Of a DNA stretch of 64,000 nucleotides, positions 18,640 through 27,670 are shown in pieces. The translations under genes and the position numbers were made by a program. Numbering within the stretch: the first letter of the stretch is position 1; every line of letters starts with the position of its first letter. The notes under the pieces are model-generated. The model had not been told where the DNA came from and did no database searches. It saw nothing but the letters and a program-made list of their open reading frames with translations. The stretch is taken from assembly GCA_963768715.1 (NCBI GenBank), contig CAVYJC010000007.1, positions 496,001 through 560,000 on the forward strand, given 5' to 3'. The stretch comes from DATKEJ01 sp963768715. GTDB lineage: Bacteria > Bacteroidota > Rhodothermia > Rhodothermales > DATKEJ01.

Positions 18640-21063
18640 GTGTATGCCGTGGATGAGACCATTGAAACCGAAGCTATGGAGGCCGAACTCGAAACGCCCG
18701 CTTTCCGCCCGAGCCTCCACGATGCGCCGTCTCCGTCGCCGCTGACGGAGGAGGAACTGCGCGAAATACGTAAGCGCCACCTGGCCTTCAAACAGTTAGG
18801 GCGAAGCCGGGAGGTCGACGTGCCGCCCGCGGACGGGTTCGTTCCTCTCTCTCTCTATCCATATCTCGATGTCGATCGGCTTCGGGGGGATTATCCGGTT
18901 TGCGCGTTCATCGACGCGGATGTCGGCATCGCCTCGTTGACGCAGGTCGTCGATCGAGCTTTGGATGAGGTCGAACTGGAAGGCGACGAACTGGAGCGCT
19001 GCAGGCGCTGGACATACCAGCTGGAGTCATTGATCCGACTTCGGACGAGTGAAAATGATGACCGGCAGCTCTTCAAGCTGTGGAACACCTGTTCCGAAGA
19101 ACTCTCGAATCAGTACGGCGACGATCCCGAGAAACAGAAGAAACTGCATGACGATCTGGCGGCCGTCCGAAAGAACATCCCGTCAGACGCAAAGCTGATA
19201 GCGTGCGACGAATCCACAGCTCCGAGAATCTTGGAGGCGCTCCTGCGTAACGGTGGCCAGGAAACGGACTCGTCGACGCAGGACATTGCCAATGTACTTC
19301 AGCGACTCAACGACCTGCTCTCTCTCGAATTCGAGCAGTCGGATTCCGGATTGGCGCCCGATCACCTCAAGGAATCCGTCGGGGAGGCATTCCAGTCTGA
19401 TCTGGATTTCGATGCGCTGTCCTCTATGCTGCACGTCGCGCCGCACGGAGAGTCACTCTCTTCGGATCGTCAGTCACGGATCGAAACCATCATTGGCATA
19501 CTCGAGGGTCATCTCGATGGACTGCGAAGCCGAAATCAGACAATCGAGCATGTATCCGAATCGGATCAGCTGATCCAGTATGCACGTCGGCTCCTTCAGA
19601 ACGAGTCAGCAGTGGCGAGGGCATGGCTGGCTGCCAGACTGGAAACCGGCAACCGGTTCGATGAGAAGCGTCATGCCGTCCTGCTTGCACCAGACGCTCC
19701 GGCCGGTTGGAGCACATTTGTACTCGCGCCGACACCAATCCCCCCGATCCACATCGATCTGCGTGACGGCTTTACCGCGTCGGACGTGGCAAATCTGTCG
19801 GAAATGTTCGATCGAAAGCTCCCGGCGCGCATACTCGTCACGGTCGGCAATTGTATTGCCGGCGGCGCGACGGACGAATCCGAACCGTACCTCCCAACAT
19901 CTCTGGGGGAACGACTCATCTCCGCGGGCCAGGCTCTGGGATTCGTATGCCAGCGCAGCCTCGCGAATGTCGACGGTCTGCTCGAGACGATGAACGCGTT
20001 CCTGGCATCCGAGGAGACCGCCGTGATGATCGTTTACGACGGGGCAGCATTCGGATCCGAGGGCATTCATCCGTACCTGAAGTCTGCAGCCGGTGTCGAA
20101 TCCCGGGTCATCCCCGCTTTCGTCACTGAAGCCGCAAAGGGCGACAACTGGGCGCAGCGATTTTCCGTGATGGACAATGAGCAGCCTGAGCGTATCTGGT
20201 CGGAAACCAACGTAGAAATCGGTACCGAGGAGGCGAAACGCGCTGGTTCGTCCGTATTCAGTGCGGCAGCCCTCATGCTCTGCGATCCGACATTCTCCGA
20301 TCATTTCGGACTGCTGGATCGCCGCGAATGGCACGACGACCTCGTTCCTGTCGACAAATACACAGGCAGCCCACAGCATATCCCGTTCGTCGAAGCCGGA
20401 TCGAGCGATGGAGCCATCCATCGGGTGATCGTTTCCGACTACGTCTGGAGCCAGATGACCGGCGTTGCTGAACGATGGAAGAGCCTGCGGGAACTTGGTG
20501 GGATCGCCAATTCGTTCGCGACCAAAGCGGTCAACGACGAGAAAGCGCGTCTCGAGGCCGAGTTTCAGGATCGAACAAAGGCTCTCGAGGAGCAGCACCA
20601 TGCTACGCTCGAGGCTTCAACCGGCAAACTCGCCGAGGAGATCGTTGCAAATATCGCTGCGGGTCTGCTTGGGGAAGCATCTACCGGCGCCGCACCGCCG
20701 CGCCCAAGACCTGCGGCCCCTGCGACGACTGCCGGCAAGGTAGTCGAAGAGGACCTGGCCGAGCCTGAACCCGAGTCAGAAGAACCGGAAACGGAGGAGG
20801 AAGACCTCGAGGTCTTCGACGAGGCTTACGTCGAGACGCCGAGGTGCACCGCCTGCGATGAATGCACGACGCTGAATCCCCGCATGTTCGTCTACAACGA
20901 AAACAAGCAGGCGTACATCGCGGATGCGAGTGCCGGCACTTTCAGAGATCTCGTGATGGCGGCGGAGAAATGTCCGGTTAGGATCATCCATCCCGGCAAG
21001 CCGCTCAATCCGGATGAGCCCCACCTGGACGAGCTCGTCAAACGCGCTGAACCGTTCCGCTAA
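18640..21063 (+). CDS. PFOR-derived non-catalytic protein with C-terminal 4Fe-4S ferredoxin domain
   Basis: An 807-aa protein I cannot match to a named family. Residues 1-350 are charged and helical without recognisable motif. Residues ~370-620 align by eye with the distal TPP-domain half of pyruvate:ferredoxin oxidoreductase and with the 1460-aa protein encoded downstream: WAQRFSVMDNEQPERIW (from W504) against WTQRWSLEGNPNPGDDW, and PFVEAGSSDGAIHRV against PYVEVKDSEGAVRRL. A coiled coil (about 630-680) and an acidic Pro/Glu linker lead to a ferredoxin with C736, C739, C742 and C778, one 4Fe-4S site. No GDG TPP motif is seen. Start GTG 18640 is 1 bp after korB; ATG 18676 is the alternative. 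Probably an electron-transfer or scaffold subunit linking KorAB to Rnf (inference). Confidence 0.8.
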   Translation: MYAVDETIETEAMEAELETPAFRPSLHDAPSPSPLTEEELREIRKRHLAFKQLGRSREVDVPPADGFVPLSLYPYLDVDRLRGDYPVCAFIDADVGIASLTQVVDRALDEVELEGDELERCRRWTYQLESLIRLRTSENDDRQLFKLWNTCSEELSNQYGDDPEKQKKLHDDLAAVRKNIPSDAKLIACDESTAPRILEALLRNGGQETDSSTQDIANVLQRLNDLLSLEFEQSDSGLAPDHLKESVGEAFQSDLDFDALSSMLHVAPHGESLSSDRQSRIETIIGILEGHLDGLRSRNQTIEHVSESDQLIQYARRLLQNESAVARAWLAARLETGNRFDEKRHAVLLAPDAPAGWSTFVLAPTPIPPIHIDLRDGFTASDVANLSEMFDRKLPARILVTVGNCIAGGATDESEPYLPTSLGERLISAGQALGFVCQRSLANVDGLLETMNAFLASEETAVMIVYDGAAFGSEGIHPYLKSAAGVESRVIPAFVTEAAKGDNWAQRFSVMDNEQPERIWSETNVEIGTEEAKRAGSSVFSAAALMLCDPTFSDHFGLLDRREWHDDLVPVDKYTGSPQHIPFVEAGSSDGAIHRVIVSDYVWSQMTGVAERWKSLRELGGIANSFATKAVNDEKARLEAEFQDRTKALEEQHHATLEASTGKLAEEIVANIAAGLLGEASTGAAPPRPRPAAPATTAGKVVEEDLAEPEPESEEPETEEEDLEVFDEAYVETPRCTACDECTTLNPRMFVYNENKQAYIADASAGTFRDLVMAAEKCPVRIIHPGKPLNPDEPHLDELVKRAEPFR

Positions 21064-21068
21064 ACGCC

Positions 21069-21917
21069 ATGGATCTCTTCGTGTCCATAGCGTTTTTGGC
21101 TGTCTTGTGCGCAGTCCTTGCCGTCATTCTCGCGGTGGCAAACAAGAAGCTCTGGGTCTATGAGGACCCTCGCATCGATCACGTGAGCGACCTCCTGCCC
21201 GGCGCGAATTGCGGCGCGTGCGGACTTCCCGGCTGCAGGCTCTTTGCGGAATATGTCGTGAGCGGCAAAATCCAGCCCAGTAAGTGTCCGGTCGGAGGCC
21301 CCGAAACTGCCCGGTTCATTGCCGATTACCTCGGCATCGAAGCCGGAACGATGGAAAAGAAAATAGCCAGGCTGCTGTGTGCGGGAGGCGACGACGTAGC
21401 CGTTCAAATCGGGGAATACGACGGATTTTCAACCTGCCGAGCAGCCACGACGGTGGCGGGCGGATTCAAGGGATGCACGTACGGCTGTCTAGGCCTGGCC
21501 GACTGTGAGGTAGCCTGTACATTCGATGCCATTCATATGGCTCCGAACGGCCTCCCGATCGTGGATTTCGAGGCATGTACCGCTTGCGGAGACTGCGTCG
21601 ACGCTTGCCCGAAGGGACTCTTCGAGATCATTTCCGCAAGCCATCCGCTGACCGTCCAATGCCGATCGCTGCTGTTGGGAGAAGCGGCCGAGGCATTCTG
21701 CAAGGTCGCCTGCACGGGATGCGGGATCTGCGCATCCGATGCACCGCAGGGTCTAATTGAGATGAGAAACACGCTGCCGGTCATCGACCGGACAAAGCCT
21801 CAACTCGAAACCGAAATAGCAACGTTGCGCTGCCCGACAGGGGCAATCAAATGGGTCCCAGGCCAGCAGTTCGAAGACTTGATCGAGCTGCCGATCGCTG
21901 CAACCACACCGGGGTAG
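21069..21917 (+). CDS. rnfB: Rnf complex subunit RnfB (multi-cluster ferredoxin subunit) with reduced C-terminal ferredoxin domain
   Basis: RnfB takes electrons from ferredoxin into the membrane Rnf pump. One N-terminal membrane helix (residues 1-24) is followed by the 4Fe-4S domain GANCGACGLPGC. A ferredoxin domain comes next (CTYGC..CEVAC and CTACGDCVDACP), then a second ferredoxin domain. In the second, only C215, C218, C221 and C255 remain: the fourth cysteine of its first motif is Ala225, and the first three of its second motif are lost (IDRTKPQLETEIATLRCP). The surviving set equals the ligands of one cluster, so the loss looks coordinated rather than random. Starts 5 bp after the previous stop. 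Confidence 0.92.
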   Translation: MDLFVSIAFLAVLCAVLAVILAVANKKLWVYEDPRIDHVSDLLPGANCGACGLPGCRLFAEYVVSGKIQPSKCPVGGPETARFIADYLGIEAGTMEKKIARLLCAGGDDVAVQIGEYDGFSTCRAATTVAGGFKGCTYGCLGLADCEVACTFDAIHMAPNGLPIVDFEACTACGDCVDACPKGLFEIISASHPLTVQCRSLLLGEAAEAFCKVACTGCGICASDAPQGLIEMRNTLPVIDRTKPQLETEIATLRCPTGAIKWVPGQQFEDLIELPIAATTPG

Positions 21918-21919
21918 GT

Positions 21920-24900
21920 ATGCGTTTTGGACGCCGTGACATAAAGGAGGAATTCATCTTCCACGGAAGACCGGTCGTCGGCTGGTCGTCGGAATTGCTG
22001 CAGAACACGCTCCTCCGGACAATGGAACGGCTTGTCGTCGAGAAAGGCGATCCGCTGATTCGACGTTGGTCGAAAAACGCCCATTTCCTTGAATGCGGAA
22101 ATGCACGGGAGATCGGTGCGAAAGCCGTGGGCCTCAGCCTGAGCGGAACCCGCGCCGGCGCGATGGTGCGCGGCAGAGAAACCGCGGCGCTGACAGAGGA
22201 TCTCAGACTGGCCTCGAGACTGCACCTCCCGCTGACCCTTATCCAATCGTTCGGCGTCGCCCACAGCAAGGGTCGACCACTCCGTGCGGCTCTGGATGAG
22301 ACGAATCCATCAGGGGCGTTTCAACTGTTCGCCGGAAATGTCCAGGAGGCGCTGGACTTCATCCTCGTGGCAGTCCGGGTGTCCGAGCGTGCGCTCGTTC
22401 CCGGAGTCTGCGGCCAGGATGCTATTCGCACTGCCTTCGACGTCGCGAGTGTTCTCTCGCACGAGAATGAGCTGGTGGATGTGTTCCTCGGCCGGTCCAA
22501 CGAGCTGTTCGAGGCGCCAACGCCCGCGCAGAAGATGATACTCGGCGAAAAACGCCGGCGTGTGCCATCTATGCTCGATCCCGCGCGACCGGTGGGTCTC
22601 AATCCGCATTACGCTCCTGACTTCGAACGCCTCTTGGAGCCGGGAGACGCGGCCTACTACGGTTCCCACGTTTCGTCCGTCATGGCCGAGACATTTGACG
22701 ATCTCGGCGCCCTTACCGGGAGATTCTACGAGCCCCTGGATACGTATCGCACGGAGGATGCAGACTACATAATCGTCTCGGTGGGCGCCGCCGGTGAGTC
22801 GGTCAAGTCCGTCATTGATTTCACGCGACAGTCCTCGCGTCTGCGGATTGGAGCGGTGAGGATGCGAGTCGTGAGTCCTCTGCCGGAGAAAGCGCTCAGC
22901 CAGGTGTTAACCGGCAAACGCGCGGTGACCGTGCTCGATAACGGAAACCTGCCCGATGGAGCGCTGACGAATGCAATAAGGCGTGCGCTGGGATCGGAGG
23001 CCCCCCGCATCCACACGTTCAACTTCGTAGGAACCGATGTACCCTCCACCGGTGACTGGCTGGCGGCAATCGGCAACATGACGTCCCACCCTTCGGAGGA
23101 CACATCGTTCTTTGTCATTCCAGAGGAGAATGAAGACCGATCGAGAGTTCCAGCACTCGAGCGAATGGACCAGCTGCTGAAAAGGGATTATCCGGATCCC
23201 CCGTGGCTGACCTCGCTCGATGGCGGAGCGCAAACACCTGCGATTGCCCATCCGATTCGCCTCTTTGGTACTCGCCCGGACGTGGTTGCCGAGGGAGCGG
23301 GCCTGATTGCCCAGGCCGTGGCCACCGTCAACGATGTGCTCGTGGAAGGTCGCATGCTGGACGGCTCACCCGCCGCCTACGCTGTCGATTTCGGCGGCGA
23401 GGGGACGTGCACCGGTATCCTGAATCCCGGACTCATCGGGGAGGATTCGATTCTTCAGAGTCTGCTTCCGGGATCGACTGTCGTCCTCGTCTCCCCTCAT
23501 GATAGAATACATTTTTGGCCGGCCCAACCGGAGTCGTTCCGACAGATCGCGAACGATCGGGACCTCGCCATCTATACGGTGCCGCCTTTCACGCCTGCGA
23601 CGGACGGCGTTGATGCAGGTCTGGATCAACAGCTTCGCGTTAGTGCGGGACTGGGTGCAGTCCTGCGGGCCGTATTCGACGGTCGATTCTCGATCGACGA
23701 GATCGCTGCGCGACTCCAGGAGACATTGACTCGAGAGGGCTACCCTTCGCAGGTCCGTGAGGCACTGGTCGAAGCACTCAAACACGGGTTTCATGAGACG
23801 GAGCGCATGAGCCTGAGCGAGGCGACGGTGAAAATGCCGCCGGAACCGAAAACGCCGTGGCCGCTGCAGGAGTTTTCCGATCGAGACGACACGCTGTTCG
23901 ATCCGGCGCGCTTCTGGAGTTCGGTTGGATTTGGACTGGCCAGCGGCCGAACGAGTCTGCTGTCGCCCGATCCGTACCTGAGTGCTCGCGCCGTGCCCGC
24001 CATGACGAGCGTCGCCGCCGCGAGGAGAACCGGGGCTCCCCCGCAGTGGCTGCCCGAGAACTGCACGGCTTGCGGTCTCTGTTGGACCTCCTGCCCACAC
24101 TCGGCGATGCCCGTAACCGTGGCAGGCGTTGGCGAATTCATCGAGGTAGGCAGGACACGTGTCGAAAGCCGCGGCGAGTCGACGACGCAGGTTCAGCGGC
24201 TGGGCAAACACCTGACCAAGCGCGTCCACAAACTCGTTGCCAACGATGGCCTCAACCGGTTTACTTCGCTGGGTGCGGCGTGCGAAGAGGGATTGACCCA
24301 GCTCCTCGAAGCGGCCGGCCTCGACGAGGAAACCGAGAAGGCAGCCAGATCCGAATTCGGATCCGTCATCAATGAAATCCGGGACGTCACGATTGCACGC
24401 ACGGACTCCTTCTTTGAACTTCGTGAAACAGCAGCGCGCGGCAGCGGACAGTTGGTCTCGATCAACATCGACCCCGACGCTTGCACTTCTTGCGGGATTT
24501 GCGCCTCAATTTGTCCGGAGGATGCTCTGGATCCCGCACCCATCTCGCCCGCTCCTGTCGCCGGGCTCTATCGTGCGAAGGAACTTGCCTCGGCCGTCCC
24601 ATATGACCCTTCAGTCGGACGAGCGGCAAGTGAGCACTACCCGGATCGCGAGCTCGCCCACCGCCTTATCGATAAGGATGCCTACTTCACCCTTCTGGGC
24701 GGGGGGCAGGCAGACCCAGGCAGCGGAACGCGAATGGCGATTCACCTTGTGACCGCTACCCTCGCATCGATTACGAAACCAAGCGTGCTGCTGCTGCAGG
24801 AGCGAGTAGGCAAACTCGAAGAACTCCTGAGACAGCGTTTACAAGCAACGCTTTCCAAGTCTATAGAACTCAATAACTTCGACGAGTTCGCAATGCGTCT

Positions 24901-26302
24901 GCGCGAGCTCGGTCACGGGCCGGAGTCACTCGATGTTTCGCGGCTGCTTGGCGACGTCTCTCAGACCATCGACGCTGGGCGCCTCCAGCAGCTCTCGGAG
25001 GCAATGTTGGATCTTGAATGGGTCCGCGAGGAGATTGCCGGGAAGTCACAGTACGCTTCGGGAGTCGTGGCGGTGATAGGGAGCGCTCCCACAATCCTGC
25101 GTGACGCGCAATTCGCATCGAATCCCCTCACCTTCCCCTGGATTAATGCCGGTGACAGCGACCCGTTCGCACTTGCACAGGGCGTATTTGAGGGCATGCT
25201 CAGCGACTCGTTGGGGATCGTCACACGCCTTCGTCGAGCGACAAAATTGGTGGACGACACCCTGGAGGCCGACGAGGAACCGGTTTCGCGCGACTCGTTG
25301 ACGGACGAGGAGCTATGTCTGATTCCCACCGTGTGCGTATTTGTCGAGGAACTCGATCGATCAGCACTCGCAGCTGCCGGAAACACCAGTCCGATACGTG
25401 TCTTCTGGCTCGATCGTATCTCGGAAGGCACGAATTCAAGTCCGTCATTCACCGCATTGGTCGATCCTGGCTGGTGCCTCGCACAAACGGCGCCCGCATT
25501 CCCCGCGCATTTCCTGCAAGTGGTCAGTGAAGCGGCGACCGGACGCGGTCCGGCACTCGTACGCATTCACGCACCCGAGCCTGAGCTGGACGGCTTCCCG
25601 ACGCATCGGACGTTAGACCGCATGCTGCGTGCCGTATCGAGCCGTGTATTCCCCCTCCTCCTCTATCGGCCGGACACATCGCTGGAGTGGACGCAGCGAT
25701 GGTCGCTCGAAGGCAATCCGAATCCGGGCGACGACTGGGCCAAATCCGAGGAATTGACGCTGACGCCCGCCGACTGGTTCGCGGGTGAGGGCCGGTTTGC
25801 CGGTCTGTTCGAGCTGCTGCCTCGATCGTCATGGAACGACACACAGGTTGCGCTTGCCGACTACCTGCAGCGGAAGAGCGAGGAGCGAGCAGGCCAGACT
25901 CCGTACGTGGAGGTAAAGGACTCTGAGGGCGCCGTAAGGCGGCTGCGCGTTGCTGAAAGTCTTGCTGAGGCTTGCGCGAGCTTCCGCGCCGGCTGGCGCC
26001 TCCTTCAGGAAATGGCTGGAGTTCGATCCTCTCTGCTCGAGATTGCGAGGGGCCAGGTCGGAAAAGAGCTCCAGGCGTCGTTCGATGCAGAGCGTGAGCA
26101 GCTCCAGTCCGAAGCCGACGCACGCATCGAAGAGATCCGAGCGAATTACGAGGCCACATTCCGGGACAAGCTGACGACCAGGCTCCTGGCTTTGAGCGGG
26201 TTCGACGACTCCTCAGGGACGCTGGCTGAATGGCTCAAGGAAATGGAACGACACGGCCGCGTGCCCGCGGTTGCGGTCGCGGGTGATGAGACGGAGAACT
26301 GA
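21920..26302 (+). CDS. 1460-aa full-length PFOR-like protein lacking catalytic motifs, embedded between rnfB and rnfC
   Basis: The ATG at 21920 is 2 bp after rnfB. Domain order follows single-chain pyruvate:ferredoxin oxidoreductase. A degenerate alpha region comes first (1-~380: LFAGNVQEALDFILVAV, GALTGRFYEPLD), then a gamma-like domain (~450-640). A two-cluster ferredoxin insert follows, with C715/718/721/725 (ENCTACGLCWTSCPHSA) and C855/858/861/865 (DACTSCGICASICPED). The TPP/beta region spans ~900-1330. Normal PFOR has GACAGCGETPY after the ferredoxin; here it reads GGGQADPGSGTRMA without the cysteines. The GDGWA TPP motif is also absent (region EELCLIPTVCVFVEELD). About 110 extra residues separate the two clusters. 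The C-terminus is a coiled coil of ATP-synthase-b type. Probably an electron conduit or docking subunit of an Rnf supercomplex; function unproven. Confidence 0.85.
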   Translation: MRFGRRDIKEEFIFHGRPVVGWSSELLQNTLLRTMERLVVEKGDPLIRRWSKNAHFLECGNAREIGAKAVGLSLSGTRAGAMVRGRETAALTEDLRLASRLHLPLTLIQSFGVAHSKGRPLRAALDETNPSGAFQLFAGNVQEALDFILVAVRVSERALVPGVCGQDAIRTAFDVASVLSHENELVDVFLGRSNELFEAPTPAQKMILGEKRRRVPSMLDPARPVGLNPHYAPDFERLLEPGDAAYYGSHVSSVMAETFDDLGALTGRFYEPLDTYRTEDADYIIVSVGAAGESVKSVIDFTRQSSRLRIGAVRMRVVSPLPEKALSQVLTGKRAVTVLDNGNLPDGALTNAIRRALGSEAPRIHTFNFVGTDVPSTGDWLAAIGNMTSHPSEDTSFFVIPEENEDRSRVPALERMDQLLKRDYPDPPWLTSLDGGAQTPAIAHPIRLFGTRPDVVAEGAGLIAQAVATVNDVLVEGRMLDGSPAAYAVDFGGEGTCTGILNPGLIGEDSILQSLLPGSTVVLVSPHDRIHFWPAQPESFRQIANDRDLAIYTVPPFTPATDGVDAGLDQQLRVSAGLGAVLRAVFDGRFSIDEIAARLQETLTREGYPSQVREALVEALKHGFHETERMSLSEATVKMPPEPKTPWPLQEFSDRDDTLFDPARFWSSVGFGLASGRTSLLSPDPYLSARAVPAMTSVAAARRTGAPPQWLPENCTACGLCWTSCPHSAMPVTVAGVGEFIEVGRTRVESRGESTTQVQRLGKHLTKRVHKLVANDGLNRFTSLGAACEEGLTQLLEAAGLDEETEKAARSEFGSVINEIRDVTIARTDSFFELRETAARGSGQLVSINIDPDACTSCGICASICPEDALDPAPISPAPVAGLYRAKELASAVPYDPSVGRAASEHYPDRELAHRLIDKDAYFTLLGGGQADPGSGTRMAIHLVTATLASITKPSVLLLQERVGKLEELLRQRLQATLSKSIELNNFDEFAMRLRELGHGPESLDVSRLLGDVSQTIDAGRLQQLSEAMLDLEWVREEIAGKSQYASGVVAVIGSAPTILRDAQFASNPLTFPWINAGDSDPFALAQGVFEGMLSDSLGIVTRLRRATKLVDDTLEADEEPVSRDSLTDEELCLIPTVCVFVEELDRSALAAAGNTSPIRVFWLDRISEGTNSSPSFTALVDPGWCLAQTAPAFPAHFLQVVSEAATGRGPALVRIHAPEPELDGFPTHRTLDRMLRAVSSRVFPLLLYRPDTSLEWTQRWSLEGNPNPGDDWAKSEELTLTPADWFAGEGRFAGLFELLPRSSWNDTQVALADYLQRKSEERAGQTPYVEVKDSEGAVRRLRVAESLAEACASFRAGWRLLQEMAGVRSSLLEIARGQVGKELQASFDAEREQLQSEADARIEEIRANYEATFRDKLTTRLLALSGFDDSSGTLAEWLKEMERHGRVPAVAVAGDETEN

Positions 26303-26305
26303 GCC

Positions 26306-27670
26306 ATGAGTTCGTCAGAATCCATGCACAAGAGGTCTTTCCGGCACGGTATCCATCCGCGCGACTACAAGGAGTTGACCGCCAACCTGCCGCTCGAGCG
26401 CATGCCTTTTGCGCACGAGCTCATCCTTCCGCTCTCACAGCATTTGGGCGCCCCGTCCGTGCCAATCGTCAAGAAATCCCAGCGCGTCCAGCGGGGACAG
26501 GTAATCGCGGAGGCGGGTGGTTACGTCTCATCGCTCCTGCACGCACCCGCCACCGGGACGATCCGCGGGATCGAACGCCGGAATCATCCATCCGGCGGCA
26601 TGGTGGACGCCGTCGTCCTCGAACCGGACGTCACCTCTCCTCAGCTGCTCTTCGACGAAGGTCCGATCAACTGGGAGTCGATGGACCAGAAAGAACTCGT
26701 AGAGCTCGTTCGAAGCGGGGGGTTTGTCGGGCTGGGCGGAGCCGCGTTCCCGACACACGTCAAACTGGCCATTCCGGAAGGAAAGCACGCGCGTTTCTTC
26801 ATCGTCAATGCGGCCGAATGCGAGCCGTTTCTCAACAGCGACTACAGGATTCTGTTGGAAAAGACCGCGTCGATTTTCCTCGGGATTCGCGTAATCATGA
26901 AGCTTCTCGGGTCGGAGATCACCTACATCGGCGTCGAGACAAACAAGATGGATGCGATCGAACGCCTGCGCGGTCTGATGCCGCCGGATCTCCCGTGCGA
27001 GATTATCCCTCTCGAAACGAAGTATCCGCAGGGCGCCGAGAAGATGCTCACCGAAGCCGTCCTGCGGAAGGAAATCCCGAGCGGAAAGCTCCCGATCGAC
27101 ATCCAGGTTCTCGTCAACAATGTGGGAACGATTGCCGCCATCGGTGATCTCGTTCAGTACCATCAGCCGCTGATCGAGCGCGTCGTGACGGTGACGGGAC
27201 CCGGAATTGAGCGGCCCTCCAATCTGATCATTCCCATCGGCACCAAAATGTCGGATGTCATCGCCTTCTGTGGAGGAATGAGAGACGACGTTCGGCAGAT
27301 TCTGTTCGGCGGCCCCATGATGGGCTCGGCGCAACGCTCGCTCGACGTACCCATCATGAAAGGCACGTCGGGCCTTCTATTCCTGACAGATAATGAGGTC
27401 CTCCCGCGTCAGGAGTACGCCTGCATCAAGTGCCAACGCTGTGTCGATGCCTGCCCGGTCTTTCTGAATCCGAGTCGCCTGGGCGCGCTGGCACGCGTGC
27501 GGCTATACGAGGAGATGTTGGATTTCAACATTCTCGACTGCATGGAATGTGGTTCGTGCTCTTATGTCTGTCCGTCTAACATCCCGCTCGTGCAGCGATT
27601 CAGGGTGGCGAAAGTCCTGCTGAAGGAACAGCAGCGAAAACGATCGAAGGAGACGGGAGCGGCGGCATGA
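26306..27670 (+). CDS. rnfC: Rnf complex subunit RnfC
   Basis: Peripheral subunit that binds NAD(H) and FMN, exchanging electrons between ferredoxin and NAD. Seen: the N-terminal barrel-sandwich segment PATGTIRGIERR, the Rossmann-type region with GLGGAAFPTHVKL, and VNAAECEPFLNSDYR, then LVNNVGTIAAI. Two 4Fe-4S motifs close the protein: CIKCQRCVDACPVFLNP and CMECGSCSYVCPSNIP. At 454 aa the length is normal for RnfC. Its stop overlaps the rnfD start by 4 bp. Confidence 0.95.
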   Translation: MSSSESMHKRSFRHGIHPRDYKELTANLPLERMPFAHELILPLSQHLGAPSVPIVKKSQRVQRGQVIAEAGGYVSSLLHAPATGTIRGIERRNHPSGGMVDAVVLEPDVTSPQLLFDEGPINWESMDQKELVELVRSGGFVGLGGAAFPTHVKLAIPEGKHARFFIVNAAECEPFLNSDYRILLEKTASIFLGIRVIMKLLGSEITYIGVETNKMDAIERLRGLMPPDLPCEIIPLETKYPQGAEKMLTEAVLRKEIPSGKLPIDIQVLVNNVGTIAAIGDLVQYHQPLIERVVTVTGPGIERPSNLIIPIGTKMSDVIAFCGGMRDDVRQILFGGPMMGSAQRSLDVPIMKGTSGLLFLTDNEVLPRQEYACIKCQRCVDACPVFLNPSRLGALARVRLYEEMLDFNILDCMECGSCSYVCPSNIPLVQRFRVAKVLLKEQQRKRSKETGAAA

